A DNA stretch of 64,000 nt from Streptomyces sp. CB02414 (GCF_001905385.1 NZ_LIPF01000002.1:124001-188000); one strand, 5' to 3'; positions 38,157 to 46,917 are shown, counted from the first letter of the stretch. Numbers and translations are program-made. Notes: generated by a model from the letters alone, not told the origin.

Positions 38157-39065
38157 GTGACCGGCACCTTCACCTCCGAGCTCTCCGCTCTGCGACCGCG
38201 TCTGCCCTCTCCCTTGCAGGAGGTCGCCGACGAGCGGTTCGAGCGGCGCGGGCTCCGGTTGCTGCTGAAGCGCGACGACCTGATCCATCCGGACCTGGTC
38301 GGCAACAAGTGGCGCAAACTCGCTCCGAACCTCGCCGGCGCGACCGGGAGCACCGTCGTCACGTTCGGCGGCGCGTACTCCAACCACCTGCGCGCCACGG
38401 CCGCCGCCGGCCGGCTGCTCGGGCTGCCCACGGTGGGCGTGGTACGCGGTCAGGAACTGGCCGGCCGGCCGCTCAACCCCTCGCTGGCCCGGTGCGCGGC
38501 CGACGGCATGCGACTGCACTTCACCGACCGCTCCACGTACCGCCGCAAGACCGAGCCCGACGTCCTGGCGGCGCTCCTGCGCGCGGTGGGCGCCGAGGAC
38601 GCGGTCGTGGTGCCCGAGGGCGGCAGCAACCCGGCGGCCGTACGCGGCTGCCGGGCGCTCGGCGGGGAACTGGGCGAGCACGCCGACGTGGTCGCGCTCG
38701 CCTGCGGCACCGGCGGCACGCTCGCCGGGCTGGCCGCGGGGCTGCCCGCAGGACGGCGGGTGCTCGGCATACCCGTGCTCAAGGGCGGCTTCCTGACCGA
38801 CGACATACGGCGGCTCCAGGACCGCGCGTTCGGCGGGCCGCGCGGCGACTGGAGCCTCGACGACCGCTTCCACTTCGGCGGCTACGCCCGCACCACCGCC
38901 GGGCTCGACGCCTTCGCCGAGGATTTCGAACGCCGCCACGGCCTGCCCGTGGAGCGCGTCTACGTCGCCAAGATGCTGCACGCCCTGGTCACCCTGGCCG
39001 AGGAGGGCGCCTTCCCGCGCGGGACGACCGTGGCCGCGGTCGTCACCGGCCGCCCCTTCCCCTGA
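38157..39065 (+). CDS. PLP-dependent ACC deaminase/D-cysteine desulfhydrase-family enzyme
   Basis: A 302-residue fold-type II PLP enzyme. The Schiff-base Lys lies in 'LVGNKWRKL' near residue 50, 'FGGAYSNHLRA' binds the cofactor ring, 'CGTGGTLAGL' cups the phosphate, and 'VPEGGSNPAA' completes the pocket. The family includes ACC deaminase and D-cysteine desulfhydrase, which cannot be told apart here; desulfhydrase-type is the more common annotation for this length. GTG 38157 begins the frame. It is transcribed with, or just after, the amidase and converges on the antiporter gene. Confidence 0.85.
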   Translation: MTGTFTSELSALRPRLPSPLQEVADERFERRGLRLLLKRDDLIHPDLVGNKWRKLAPNLAGATGSTVVTFGGAYSNHLRATAAAGRLLGLPTVGVVRGQELAGRPLNPSLARCAADGMRLHFTDRSTYRRKTEPDVLAALLRAVGAEDAVVVPEGGSNPAAVRGCRALGGELGEHADVVALACGTGGTLAGLAAGLPAGRRVLGIPVLKGGFLTDDIRRLQDRAFGGPRGDWSLDDRFHFGGYARTTAGLDAFAEDFERRHGLPVERVYVAKMLHALVTLAEEGAFPRGTTVAAVVTGRPFP

Positions 39066-39076
39066 CCCCGGCCGGC

Positions 39077-40669
39077 CTACGTCGTCTCCCGGTATGCCGC
39101 CGCCTCCTCCAGGTCCAGCCGGCGCAACAGGGTCCGCAGCATCTCGTCGTCGATGTAGCGGCCGTCCCGCAGCCGCACGAAGACCTCCCGCTCGGCGCCG
39201 ATCATCTCCCGCGACAGCCGCCGGTAGGTGTCGTCGACGCTCTCCCCGGTGACGGGGTTGACCTGGCCGAGCCGTTCCCAGACGGCGTTGCGGCGACGTT
39301 CCAGGACCGTGCGCAGACGGTCGGCGAGGGGGGTCGGCAGCGCGTTGCGCTCGTCGGCGAGGAGGTCGTCCAGGCGCTGCTCGGCGGCACGGGAGGCCTG
39401 CGCCTGGGCATTGGCCTCCGCCAGCGTCTCGGCCTGGACGTCGTGGGCGGGGAACTTCAGCAGGCGGATCAGCGGCGGCAGGGTGACGCCCTGGACGACC
39501 AGCGTGCCGATGACCGTGGTGAAGGTGAGGAACAGGATGAGGTTCCGCTCGGGGAAGGGACCGCCACCGTGCACCGTGAGCGGGATGGAGAAGGCGATGG
39601 CCAGCGAGACCACGCCCCGCATCCCCGCCCAGCCGATCACGAACGGCCCCTTCCAGGAGAGGTCCCCCTCGCGCGCGCGGACGCGTGCCGACAGGCGCGG
39701 CAGGAAGGTCGCCGGATACACCCACACGAAGCGGGTCACGGCGACCACCAGGAAGACGGCGACCGCGTACCAGGCGGCGTCGGTGCCCTCGTAGCCCCCG
39801 AGGCCCTCGAGCACCACGGGGAGCTGGAGGCCGATGAGCGCGAACACGGACGACTCCAGCACGAAGGCGACCATCTTCCAGACCGCGTCCTCCTGGAGGC
39901 GGGTGGCGAAATCGACCTCCCACGCGCGGTGGCCGAGGAACAGCGCGACGACCACCACCGCGAGCACCCCGGACGCGTGCACCTGCTCCGCGACCGCGTA
40001 GGCGACGAACGGGATCAGCAGGGAGAGCGTGTTCTGAAGAAGGGCCTCCTTCACGTGCGTGCGCAGCCAGTGCAGCGGCACCATGAGCACCAGCCCGACG
40101 CCGACGCCGCCGACCGCCGCGATCAGGAACTCGGCGATGCCGCCGGCCCAGGTCGCGCCCTCGCCGACCGCCGCGGCGAGCGCCACCCGGAAGGCGGTGA
40201 TCGCGGTGGCGTCGTTCACCAGGGACTCGCCCTGGAGGATCGTGGTGATCCGGTTCGGCAGCCCCACCCGGCGGGCCACCGCCGTCGCCGCGACGGCGTC
40301 GGGCGGAGCCACCACCGCGCCGAGCACCAGGGCCGCGGTCAGGGGCAGGCCCGGCACGATCAGGTACGCGGCGGTGCCCACGACGAAGGTCGCGAAGAGC
40401 ACGTAGCCGACGGAGAGCAGCGCGACGGGCCGCAGCTGCGCCCGCAGATCGAGGTAGGAGCTGTCGGTGGCCGCCGTGTGGAGCAGCGGAGGCAGCAGCA
40501 GCGGGAGGACGATGTGCGGGTCGAGGGTGTAGTCGGGCACGCCGGGCACGTAGCTCACGGCCAGGCCCACGGCCACCAGCAGCAGCGGCGCCGGCACCGG
40601 CAGCCGCCGGCCGGCCGCGGCGATCGCGGCGCTGCCCGCCACCAACAACAGCAGCGGCATCACGTCCAT
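39077..40669 (-). CDS. Na+/H+ antiporter (CPA1 family)
   Basis: A 530-residue antiporter with about 12 hydrophobic segments up to residue 400. The ion-exchange ND pair is in 'GESLVNDATAI' near residue 155, and 'WAGMRGVVSLAIA' matches the conserved GMRG region. The final 120 residues are a cytoplasmic helical tail rich in Arg and Glu. It should expel Na+ (or K+) in exchange for protons at the plasma membrane. ATG 40669 is chosen at the first hydrophobic run; longer in-frame starts add non-membrane shadow sequence. It is divergent from the UBP zinc-finger gene. Confidence 0.93.
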   Translation of the reverse strand: MDVMPLLLLVAGSAAIAAAGRRLPVPAPLLLVAVGLAVSYVPGVPDYTLDPHIVLPLLLPPLLHTAATDSSYLDLRAQLRPVALLSVGYVLFATFVVGTAAYLIVPGLPLTAALVLGAVVAPPDAVAATAVARRVGLPNRITTILQGESLVNDATAITAFRVALAAAVGEGATWAGGIAEFLIAAVGGVGVGLVLMVPLHWLRTHVKEALLQNTLSLLIPFVAYAVAEQVHASGVLAVVVVALFLGHRAWEVDFATRLQEDAVWKMVAFVLESSVFALIGLQLPVVLEGLGGYEGTDAAWYAVAVFLVVAVTRFVWVYPATFLPRLSARVRAREGDLSWKGPFVIGWAGMRGVVSLAIAFSIPLTVHGGGPFPERNLILFLTFTTVIGTLVVQGVTLPPLIRLLKFPAHDVQAETLAEANAQAQASRAAEQRLDDLLADERNALPTPLADRLRTVLERRRNAVWERLGQVNPVTGESVDDTYRRLSREMIGAEREVFVRLRDGRYIDDEMLRTLLRRLDLEEAAAYRETT

Positions 40670-40730
40670 CGTCCTCGCCTGCCCTCGTCGTCCACGCGGT
40701 GATCCGCACGCCCGTCGTAACCTGGCAATC

Positions 40731-40991
40731 ATGAAACAGTGCACGCACGCCGACGCGCTGCCGCACCCGGAACCGGAGCCGCTCGGCGATACCTGCCCGG
40801 AGTGTCTGGCCGAGGGGACGGACCCGGTGCAGCTCAGGTTGTGCCTCGTGTGCGGCCACGTCGGCTGCTGCGACTCCTCGCCGAGGCGGCACGCGACCGC
40901 GCACCACGAGGAGACCGGCCACCCGGTGATGCGCACCTTCGAGCCCGGGGAGGACTGGCGTTGGTGTTTCGTGGATCACGTACTCGTGTGA
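40731..40991 (+). CDS. UBP-type zinc-finger protein
   Basis: An 86-residue protein consisting of a single UBP-type zinc finger, with Cys/His ligands in 'CTHADAL', 'TCPECLAEG', 'RLCLVCGHVGCCD' and 'RHATAHHEETGHPVM'. In eukaryotes this fold binds ubiquitin tails, but in bacteria no ubiquitin exists and the finger is often encoded beside Na+/H+ antiporters, as here (divergent, 61 bp apart). It may sense ions or regulate the antiporter. No other domain is present. Confidence 0.85.
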   Translation: MKQCTHADALPHPEPEPLGDTCPECLAEGTDPVQLRLCLVCGHVGCCDSSPRRHATAHHEETGHPVMRTFEPGEDWRWCFVDHVLV

Positions 40992-41239
40992 CCTCGGCCA
41001 GGGACGGTTCGACCGTCTGAGGCCTGGGTACGTCAACCCGGCGCGCGCTCTTCCGATTTGAGCCCGCCGAACCCCTAGCCACTGTGCGTGTTCATGTGTT
41101 TACTATGAGTGACAGCAAGGGGTTGGGGTCTCGGGGACAGGAAACTTCGGAGCGCGATAACGTCACCGCTGAACCACGTATCGCGTTACCCCGAGATGGA
41201 CCTCGGCCCTGTAACGCTTGTACCACCTTGGAGGTGAGG
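40992..41239. promoter_or_regulatory. Upstream region of the prsH-sigH operon
   Basis: A 248-bp gene-free region. A -10-like TACTAT at 41101-41106 is followed directly by AGTGAC at 41108-41113, which resembles half of a BldD box; BldD repression of a sigH promoter is known in S. coelicolor. The prsH start has GGAGGTGAGG just before it. Stress-induced SigH-type promoters are expected here but were not assigned. Confidence 0.5.
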
Positions 41240-41653
41240 GTGTCCCAGATCGCAGGCGAGCCCGCGACCCAGGACTTCGTCGAAGTCCGGCTGCCGGCCG
41301 CGGGTGCCTACCTGTCGGTGCTGCGTACGGCCACGGCCGGCCTCGCGGCCCGTTTGGACTTCACCCTCGACGAGATCGAGGACCTGCGCATCGCAGTCGA
41401 CGAGGCCTGCGCGATCCTGCTCCAGCAGGCCGTGCCCGGCTCGGTGCTCAGTTGCGTCTTCCGCCTCGTCGACGACTCGCTCGAGGTCACCGTCTCGGCG
41501 CCGACCACGGACGGACACGCCCCCTCGCGGGACACCTTCGCCTGGACCGTGCTGTCCGCCCTCGCGGGCAAGGTCTCCTCAGCCGTGGACGAGGACAACA
41601 CCGTTTCGATCAGTCTCTACAAACAGCGCGGCGCGGGACCCGGGCCGGCGTGA
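41240..41653 (+). CDS. prsH: Anti-sigma factor of the RsbW type (PrsH/UshX)
   Basis: A 137-residue GHKL-type anti-sigma kinase. The N-box is seen as 'EDLRIAVDEACAILL' near residue 55, the remaining ATP-binding glycines are weak, and 'DNTVSISLYKQ' closes the domain. It binds and inhibits the SigH-type sigma factor encoded next. GTG 41240 follows GGAGGTGAGG; further in-frame upstream codons would run into the promoter region. The stop TGA overlaps the sigma GTG (GTGA), so the anti-sigma and sigma are made in step. Confidence 0.9.
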   Translation: MSQIAGEPATQDFVEVRLPAAGAYLSVLRTATAGLAARLDFTLDEIEDLRIAVDEACAILLQQAVPGSVLSCVFRLVDDSLEVTVSAPTTDGHAPSRDTFAWTVLSALAGKVSSAVDEDNTVSISLYKQRGAGPGPA

Positions 41654-42735
41654 GGAACGGGGACGGGCCGGTGCGGGACGAAGAGCGCGGCACACGGGAG
41701 CGGCCGGCCGAGGGCACCCGTGCCGGGAACGAGGCCCGAGGCATGGCGGACGGCATCGACGGCATCCCCGAGCAGGCCCGGCCGCATCCTCAGGACGAGG
41801 CCTCGCCCGAGGCCGTCGTCCCGGGCGACGGGCAGCGGAGCGGGGACACCCCCGTGCGGCCCGTCCGAGCGGAGGCGAAGGCTCGGGAAAGGGCAACGGG
41901 CGGGACGATGAGCGAGCACGAGCGACACGCCGAGGACGACGCGCCGGGTGCACGGGGCACGCAGGGCACGCGCCACGACCCGCAGGACCGCAGCGGGGCG
42001 CGCCTGATGTTCGCCGAGCTGCGCAACCTGGAGAAGGACAGCCCCGAATACGCGGAGCTGCGCAACCGGCTCGTCCGCATGCACCTCCCCCTCGTCGAGC
42101 ACCTCGCGCGCCGCTTCCGCAACCGCGGGGAGCCCCTGGACGACCTCACCCAGGTCGCCACCATCGGACTGATCAAGTCGGTCGACCGCTTCGACCCGGA
42201 CCGCGGGGTGGAGTTCTCCACGTACGCGACCCCCACGGTCGTCGGCGAGATCAAGCGGCACTTCCGGGACAAGGGCTGGGCGGTACGCGTGCCGCGCCGG
42301 CTCCAGGAGCTGCGGCTGGCCCTGACGACGGCCACCGCGGAGCTCTCGCAGCTGCACGGCCGCTCCCCCACCGTGCACGAGCTCGCCGAGAAGCTGTCGA
42401 TCTCGGAGGAGGAGGTCCTGGAGGGCCTGGAGTCGGCCAACGCGTACTCCACCCTGTCCCTGGACGTCCCGGACACCGACGACGAATCCCCGGCGGTCGC
42501 GGACACCCTCGGCGCCGAGGACGAGGCGCTGGAGGGCGTCGAGTACCGCGAGTCGCTCAAGCCGCTGCTGGAGGACCTGCCGCCGCGGGAGAAGCGCATC
42601 CTGCTGCTGCGCTTCTTCGGCAACATGACCCAGTCGCAGATCGCCCAGGAGGTGGGCATCTCCCAGATGCACGTGTCGCGGCTGCTGGCCCGCACCCTGG
42701 CACAGCTGCGGGAGAAGCTGCTGGTCGAGGAGTAG
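41650..42735 (+). CDS. sigH: SigF-type stress sigma factor SigH
   Basis: A 361-residue sigma-70 family factor. The first 118 residues are an acidic, Pro/Gly/Glu-rich disordered extension. The conserved core then begins ('LVRMHLPLVEHLARRFRNRGEPLDDLTQVATIGLIKSVDRFD' = region 2, 'GRSPTVHELAEKL' = region 3, 'MTQSQIAQEVGISQMHVSRLLARTL' = region 4 HTH). It governs osmotic-stress and developmental genes. In S. coelicolor several protein forms differ by N-terminal processing, which fits the long extension. GTG 41650 overlaps the prsH stop. Confidence 0.92.
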   Translation: MRNGDGPVRDEERGTRERPAEGTRAGNEARGMADGIDGIPEQARPHPQDEASPEAVVPGDGQRSGDTPVRPVRAEAKARERATGGTMSEHERHAEDDAPGARGTQGTRHDPQDRSGARLMFAELRNLEKDSPEYAELRNRLVRMHLPLVEHLARRFRNRGEPLDDLTQVATIGLIKSVDRFDPDRGVEFSTYATPTVVGEIKRHFRDKGWAVRVPRRLQELRLALTTATAELSQLHGRSPTVHELAEKLSISEEEVLEGLESANAYSTLSLDVPDTDDESPAVADTLGAEDEALEGVEYRESLKPLLEDLPPREKRILLLRFFGNMTQSQIAQEVGISQMHVSRLLARTLAQLREKLLVEE

Positions 42736-42764
42736 CCGCGGCGGCGGAGAGCGCCGAGTGCCGG

Positions 42765-43211
42765 CTACTTCTGCGCGCTGCCGGGGCCCCGGATGCCGAG
42801 CGCCTGGGTGGTCGCGGGGTTCACCAGCAGCACCAGCGACGTGACCGCCACGACGGCGAGCGCGATGCCCGCCGGGATGGCGACGCTGTCGGCGGTCAGC
42901 ATGTTGTAGGCCACGGGCAGCGCCATGATCTGCGTGACGATGGCGGGCCCCCGGCTCCAGCCCCGTCGCGCGAGCAGGCCGCGGGCGGCGAGCAGCGGCA
43001 GCAGGGCGAGGACGATCAGGGTGACGCCACCGGTGACGGCGGAGGTCCGGTCGTCGGGGTGGCCCATGAGACCACCCACCAGCATCCAGGCTCCGCCGAC
43101 GACGAGCGCCAGCCCCTCCAGAGCGGCCAGGGCTGCGGCGGCGGTCAGCCGCCCGGGGCGGGGGCCCGCCTCTTCGGCGGCTTCGGGGGTGGGGTTCTGC
43201 TCGCTGCTCAC
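42765..43211 (-). CDS. Small integral membrane protein
   Basis: A 148-residue protein with four hydrophobic segments (about residues 22-45, 55-75, 82-100 and 108-130) and a 15-residue charged N-terminus. I do not recognise a family. GTG 43209-43211 is the likely start. It converges on sigH with 29 bp between and is divergent from the lipid-kinase gene. Codon bias supports coding. Confidence 0.75.
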   Translation of the reverse strand: MSSEQNPTPEAAEEAGPRPGRLTAAAALAALEGLALVVGGAWMLVGGLMGHPDDRTSAVTGGVTLIVLALLPLLAARGLLARRGWSRGPAIVTQIMALPVAYNMLTADSVAIPAGIALAVVAVTSLVLLVNPATTQALGIRGPGSAQK

Positions 43212-43338
43212 CCCTGAAGGGTAGCCCTCGCCGGCACCGACGCCCGTGGGGGCGTCCGGCACGACGCGCGCACCGCGGCCCGCGGCGATCTTCCCCTCGG
43301 GCTGGGCCGGGTACCGCCCAGTAGGTACCCTGCACAGC

Positions 43339-44307
43339 ATGCGTGCACTTCTCGTGGTCAATCCGGCGGCAACCACCACGAGCGCGCGCACGCGCGACGT
43401 CCTGATCCACGCGCTCGCCAGCGAGATGAAGCTGGAGGCCGTCACCACGGAGTACCGCGGGCACGCGCGCGACCTCGGCCGGCAGGCGGCGCTGAGCGAC
43501 GACATCGAGCTGGTGGTGGCCCTCGGCGGCGACGGCACGGTGAACGAGGTCGTCAACGGCCTGCTGCACGCCGGCCCCGATCCGGAGCACCTGCCCGGCC
43601 TCGCGGTGGTCCCCGGCGGCTCCACGAACGTCTTCGCCCGCGCGCTCGGCCTGCCCAACCACGCCGTGGAGGCCACCGGCGCTCTGCTCGACGCGCTGCG
43701 CGACGGCAGCGAACGAACCGTCGGACTGGGTCTGGCCTCCGGCGCGCCCGGCACGGAGGACGAGGCGGTGCCGGCCCGCTGGTTCACCTTCAACGCCGGA
43801 CTGGGCTTCGACGCCGGCGTGGTGGGCCGCGTCGAGCAGCACCGCGAACGCGGCAAGAAGTCGACGCACGCCCTCTACGTCCGCCAGGTGATGCGCGCGC
43901 TCATCGGCGAGCCGCACCGTCGCAGCGGGACGATCACCCTGGAGCGGGCGGGTGAGGACCCGGTCACCGATCTGGTGCTGTCCATAGTTTCGAACACGTG
44001 CCCCTGGACGTTCCTCGGCAATCGCCCGATCTACGCGTCGCCGAAGGCCTCGTTCGACACCGCGCTCGACGTCTTCGGCCTCAGCCGCCTGTCGACGGCC
44101 GCGGTCGCCCGGTATGGGACCCAGTTGCTCACTTCGTCCCCCGAGCGCGGACCCCGGGGCCGGCACGCCGTCTCCCTGCACGACCTGACCGACTTCACCT
44201 TGCATTCGAAGGTGCCACTGCCCCTCCAGATGGACGGTGACCACCTGGGGCTGCGGACCAGCGTGGCGTTCACAGGCGTACGCCGTGCACTGCGTGTGAT
44301 TGTGTGA
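43339..44307 (+). CDS. Diacylglycerol kinase-family lipid kinase
   Basis: A 322-residue lipid/sphingosine kinase-fold protein. The N-domain has the nucleotide motif 'VVALGGDGTVNEVVNGLL' near residue 60 and 'VVPGGSTNVFARALGLP' near 90. The C-domain is beta-rich ('WFTFNAGLGFDAGVV', 'TDFTLHSKVPLPLQMDGD'). It phosphorylates a membrane lipid such as diacylglycerol at the inner leaflet. ATG 43339 was chosen by homology; no strong ribosome site is visible, so the transcript may be leaderless. Confidence 0.92.
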   Translation: MRALLVVNPAATTTSARTRDVLIHALASEMKLEAVTTEYRGHARDLGRQAALSDDIELVVALGGDGTVNEVVNGLLHAGPDPEHLPGLAVVPGGSTNVFARALGLPNHAVEATGALLDALRDGSERTVGLGLASGAPGTEDEAVPARWFTFNAGLGFDAGVVGRVEQHRERGKKSTHALYVRQVMRALIGEPHRRSGTITLERAGEDPVTDLVLSIVSNTCPWTFLGNRPIYASPKASFDTALDVFGLSRLSTAAVARYGTQLLTSSPERGPRGRHAVSLHDLTDFTLHSKVPLPLQMDGDHLGLRTSVAFTGVRRALRVIV

Positions 44308-44626
44308 GCAGAAGGGGCTAAAGTCCTTTCACTCGAACGTTTAGACCAGGATCCACCCCCAGGAAGTACGGCTGTGACCTAGTCGACACCGATGAATCAA
44401 AAAAAACTTTCCGGAAGGGGTTGTATCCGCCGCCGAGGTTTGCGAGTCTCTTCTTGGCGATCGGAACGGCCCGCAAGACCGGCCTCCACAGATCACCAGA
44501 ACCCCTCTTCAAACCACAGGACCACGCCGGGCAACCTGGCGGTAGGCCCTTCCCTTGTTGAGGGATTCGTGAAAGCGTTCACATTCACAAGCACCCTGCA
44601 TGTCATACCAAGGAGAGGTAGCAGCC
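44308..44626. promoter_or_regulatory. 319-bp leader and promoter region of wblE
   Basis: No gene seen. The stretch has an eight-A run at 44399-44406, rare for this genome, and a short palindrome GTGAA-AGCG-TTCAC just before the wblE ribosome site. wblE is reported to be under oxidative-stress sigma factor SigR in Streptomyces; I could not place a certain GGAAT-GTT promoter. Confidence 0.4.
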
Positions 44627-44884
44627 ATGGACTGGCGTCACCGCGCCGTTTGCCGCGAGGAAGACCCCGAGCTCTTCTTCCCCATCGGCAACACCGGTCC
44701 CGCGCTGCTGCAGATCGAGGAAGCCAAGGCCGTCTGCCGTCGCTGCCCTGTCATGGAGCAGTGCCTGCAGTGGGCGCTCGAGTCCGGTCAGGACTCCGGC
44801 GTCTGGGGTGGTCTCAGCGAGGACGAGCGCCGCGCGATGAAGCGCCGTGCCGCCCGCAACCGGGCTCGTCAGGCTTCCGCCTGA
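44627..44884 (+). CDS. wblE: WhiB-like iron-sulfur regulator WblE
   Basis: An 85-residue WhiB-like protein. Four Cys ligands for the [4Fe-4S] cluster are placed as AVC near residue 7 and KAVCRRCPVMEQC near 37-46. The 'GVWGG' turn follows and the basic tail 'RRAMKRRAARNRARQ' contacts DNA. WblE is the widely conserved paralogue in actinomycetes, a redox-responsive transcription factor working with the principal sigma factor. ATG 44627 follows AGGAGAGG. Confidence 0.95.
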   Translation: MDWRHRAVCREEDPELFFPIGNTGPALLQIEEAKAVCRRCPVMEQCLQWALESGQDSGVWGGLSEDERRAMKRRAARNRARQASA

Positions 44885-45007
44885 CCAGCCACCCCTGCTG
44901 ACAGCCTGAGCTTGGCGGCGTGTACAGCGCGTACACAACCCCCGCTCCCGAGCCGCAGCGCGCAGTACCCCCGATGCGCATCGGACGATGGATCGCACGA
45001 GCACTGG

Positions 45008-45037
45008 CCTCGGACCCTCACGGGTCCGGGGCTTTTT
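45008..45037 (+). terminator. Canonical intrinsic terminator downstream of wblE
   Basis: A 10-bp stem (CCTCGGACCC / GGGTCCGGGG, one T-G wobble) with loop TCAC and a TTTTT tract at 45033-45037. It is the clearest Rho-independent terminator in the window. Confidence 0.9.
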
Positions 45038-45077
45038 GCTGTCCGGAGCGGTGCCGGGCCGGACCGCGGCCCTTCCG

Positions 45078-46544
45078 CTACTTCTGCGTGGGCACCGGGA
45101 TGTCCAGGATCACCCGGGTGCCGCGCTCGGGGGCGGGGACCATGTCGAAACTGCCGCCGAGCTCGCCCTCGACCAGGGTGCGCACGATCTGCAGGCCGAG
45201 ATTGCCCGAGCGGTGCGGGTCGAAGTCCTCGGGCAGGCCGATGCCGTCGTCCTGGACGGTGACCAGGAGCCGGGCCTCCTTGGTCGTGCCGCCGCGGACG
45301 GCGGAGACCTCGACCGTGCCGGTGTCGCTCTCCCGGAAGCCGTGCTCCAGCGCGTTCTGCAGGACTTCGGTCAGCACCATCGACAGGGGGGTGGCGACTT
45401 CCGCGTCCAGGATGCCGAAGCGACCGGTGCGCCGGCCGGTGACCCGGCCCGGTGAGATCTCCGCCACCATCGCCAGCACGCGGTCGGCGATCTCGTCGAA
45501 CTCCACGCGCTCGTCCAGGTTCTGGGAGAGCGTCTCGTGCACGATCGCGATGGAGCCGACCCGGCGCACGGCCTCCTCCAGCGCCTCGCGGCCCCGGTCG
45601 GACTCGATCCGCCGCGCCTGGAGGCGCAGCAGGGCCGCCACGGTCTGGAGGTTGTTCTTCACCCGGTGGTGGATCTCCCGGATGGTGGCGTCCTTGGTGA
45701 TCAACTCGCGCTCGCGGCGGCGCAGTTCCGTGACGTCGCGCAGGAGCACCAGCGATCCGATGCGGGTGCCCTTGGGTTTGAGCGGGATGGCGCGGAACTG
45801 GATGACCCCGTCGTGCGCCTCGATCTCGAACTCGCGGGGTGCCCAGCCGCTGGCCACCTTGGCGAGCGCCTCGTCCACCGGGCCGCGCGACGGCGCGAGT
45901 TCGGCGGTGGTCCGGCCGAGGTGATGGCCGACCAGGTCGGCGGCGAGGCCCATGCGGTGGTAGGCCGACAGCGCGTTCGGGGAGGCGTACTGGACGATGC
46001 CGTCGCCGTCCACCCGGATCAGGCCGTCGCCGACGCGGGGCGAGGCGTCCATGTCGACCTGCTGGTTCTCGAACGGGAAGGCGCCGGCCGCGATCATCTG
46101 GGCGAGGTCCGAGGCGCTCTGCAGGTACGTGAGTTCCAGGCGGCTCGGGGTGCGCACGGTGAGCAAGTTGGTGTTGCGGGCGATGACGCCCAGGACGCGT
46201 CCCTGACGCCGTACGGGGATGGACTCGACGCGGACCGGGACCTCCTCGCGCCACTCCGGGTCGCCCTCGCGCACGATCCGGCCCTCGTCCAGGGCAGCGT
46301 CCAGCATGGGCCGCCGGCCGCGCGGGACGAGGTGGCCGACCATGTCGTCCTGGTACGAGGTGGGTCCGGTGTTGGGGCGCATCTGGGCGACGGAGACGTA
46401 ACGCGTGCCGTCGCGGGTGGGGACCCACAGGACCAGGTCGGCGAAGGAGAGGTCGGAGAGGAGCTGCCACTCCGAGACCAGCAGGTGGAGCCACTCGAGG
46501 TCGGAGTCGTCGAGTGCTGTGTGCTGGCGTACGAGTTCGTTCAT
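45078..46544 (-). CDS. PdtaS-like soluble sensor histidine kinase
   Basis: A 488-residue kinase without membrane segments. It has a GAF-like N-domain (residues 30-150) and a PAS domain at about 155-270 ('PRVGDGLIRVDGDGIVQYASPNAL'). A HisKA_2 dimer follows with the phospho-acceptor His in 'EIHHRVKNNLQTVAALL' near residue 295, and the ATPase has N-box 'TEVLQNALEHGF' and 'DDGIGLP'. PdtaS kinases signal to ANTAR-type regulators that act on RNA; no such regulator is adjacent. ATG 46544 is preferred over GTG 46553. Confidence 0.9.
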   Translation of the reverse strand: MNELVRQHTALDDSDLEWLHLLVSEWQLLSDLSFADLVLWVPTRDGTRYVSVAQMRPNTGPTSYQDDMVGHLVPRGRRPMLDAALDEGRIVREGDPEWREEVPVRVESIPVRRQGRVLGVIARNTNLLTVRTPSRLELTYLQSASDLAQMIAAGAFPFENQQVDMDASPRVGDGLIRVDGDGIVQYASPNALSAYHRMGLAADLVGHHLGRTTAELAPSRGPVDEALAKVASGWAPREFEIEAHDGVIQFRAIPLKPKGTRIGSLVLLRDVTELRRRERELITKDATIREIHHRVKNNLQTVAALLRLQARRIESDRGREALEEAVRRVGSIAIVHETLSQNLDERVEFDEIADRVLAMVAEISPGRVTGRRTGRFGILDAEVATPLSMVLTEVLQNALEHGFRESDTGTVEVSAVRGGTTKEARLLVTVQDDGIGLPEDFDPHRSGNLGLQIVRTLVEGELGGSFDMVPAPERGTRVILDIPVPTQK

Positions 46545-46917
46545 GGAGGGCACGTGGCTGAGCGTACCTGGCGGTTTCCCGGGAACACCCGCGGGCCGCG
46601 GCGCCTGAGAGGGACCCTCAACCCTCCCGGCACCGCAGCCCGGAGCAACAACGGCCGTGGGGTGTGCGGTCCCGGTCGGCCGAAGGATGAGGAGCCGGGG
46701 CAGTCAGGGCAGAGAGCACCGGTTCCTCGGTCCGCCCTCCTGTGCGGGGAAGGCGGAAGCCTGACGATCACCTTGCGTGATACTCACGGCAAGTGTCTCA
46801 GTTGCCATTGTGGACTAGACCACTCGCCGTGTCCATGCGGTGAACGCCGTTCGTCGTTGTCGCGTCCACCGACTGCTCGGGCGTCCGAGCACCCGGCAGA
46901 AGCCTAACCCCGTTGGC
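46545..46917. other. Gene-free region with a DasR-type site
   Basis: A 373-bp stretch between the PdtaS-like kinase start and the TetR stop. No supported coding gene was found. It contains a DasR-responsive-element-like sequence at 46809-46824 (separate entry) and a perfect GTGA-TAC-TCAC palindrome beginning near 46787 that resembles a BldD-type box. It is the only leftward promoter region available to the kinase gene. Confidence 0.5.
46809..46824. promoter_or_regulatory. DasR-responsive-element-like site
   Basis: The 16-mer TGTGGACTAGACCACT matches the dre consensus ACTGGTCTAGACCAGT at 12 of 16 positions and keeps the CTAGACCA core. It scores higher by eye than the site before dasR itself. 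It lies 265 bp upstream of the PdtaS-like kinase gene, with no known DasR target adjacent. Confidence 0.55.

Noticed and set aside
38025-41036. A roughly 1,000-codon minus-strand frame across the PLP enzyme, antiporter and zinc-finger genes
   Set aside because: It contains Arg/Pro-rich shadow sequence out of frame with the real antiporter gene; no domain found.
44331-44347. A possible DasR half-site (TTAGACCAG) upstream of wblE
   Set aside because: Only the right half of the dre consensus is present; the left half does not match.
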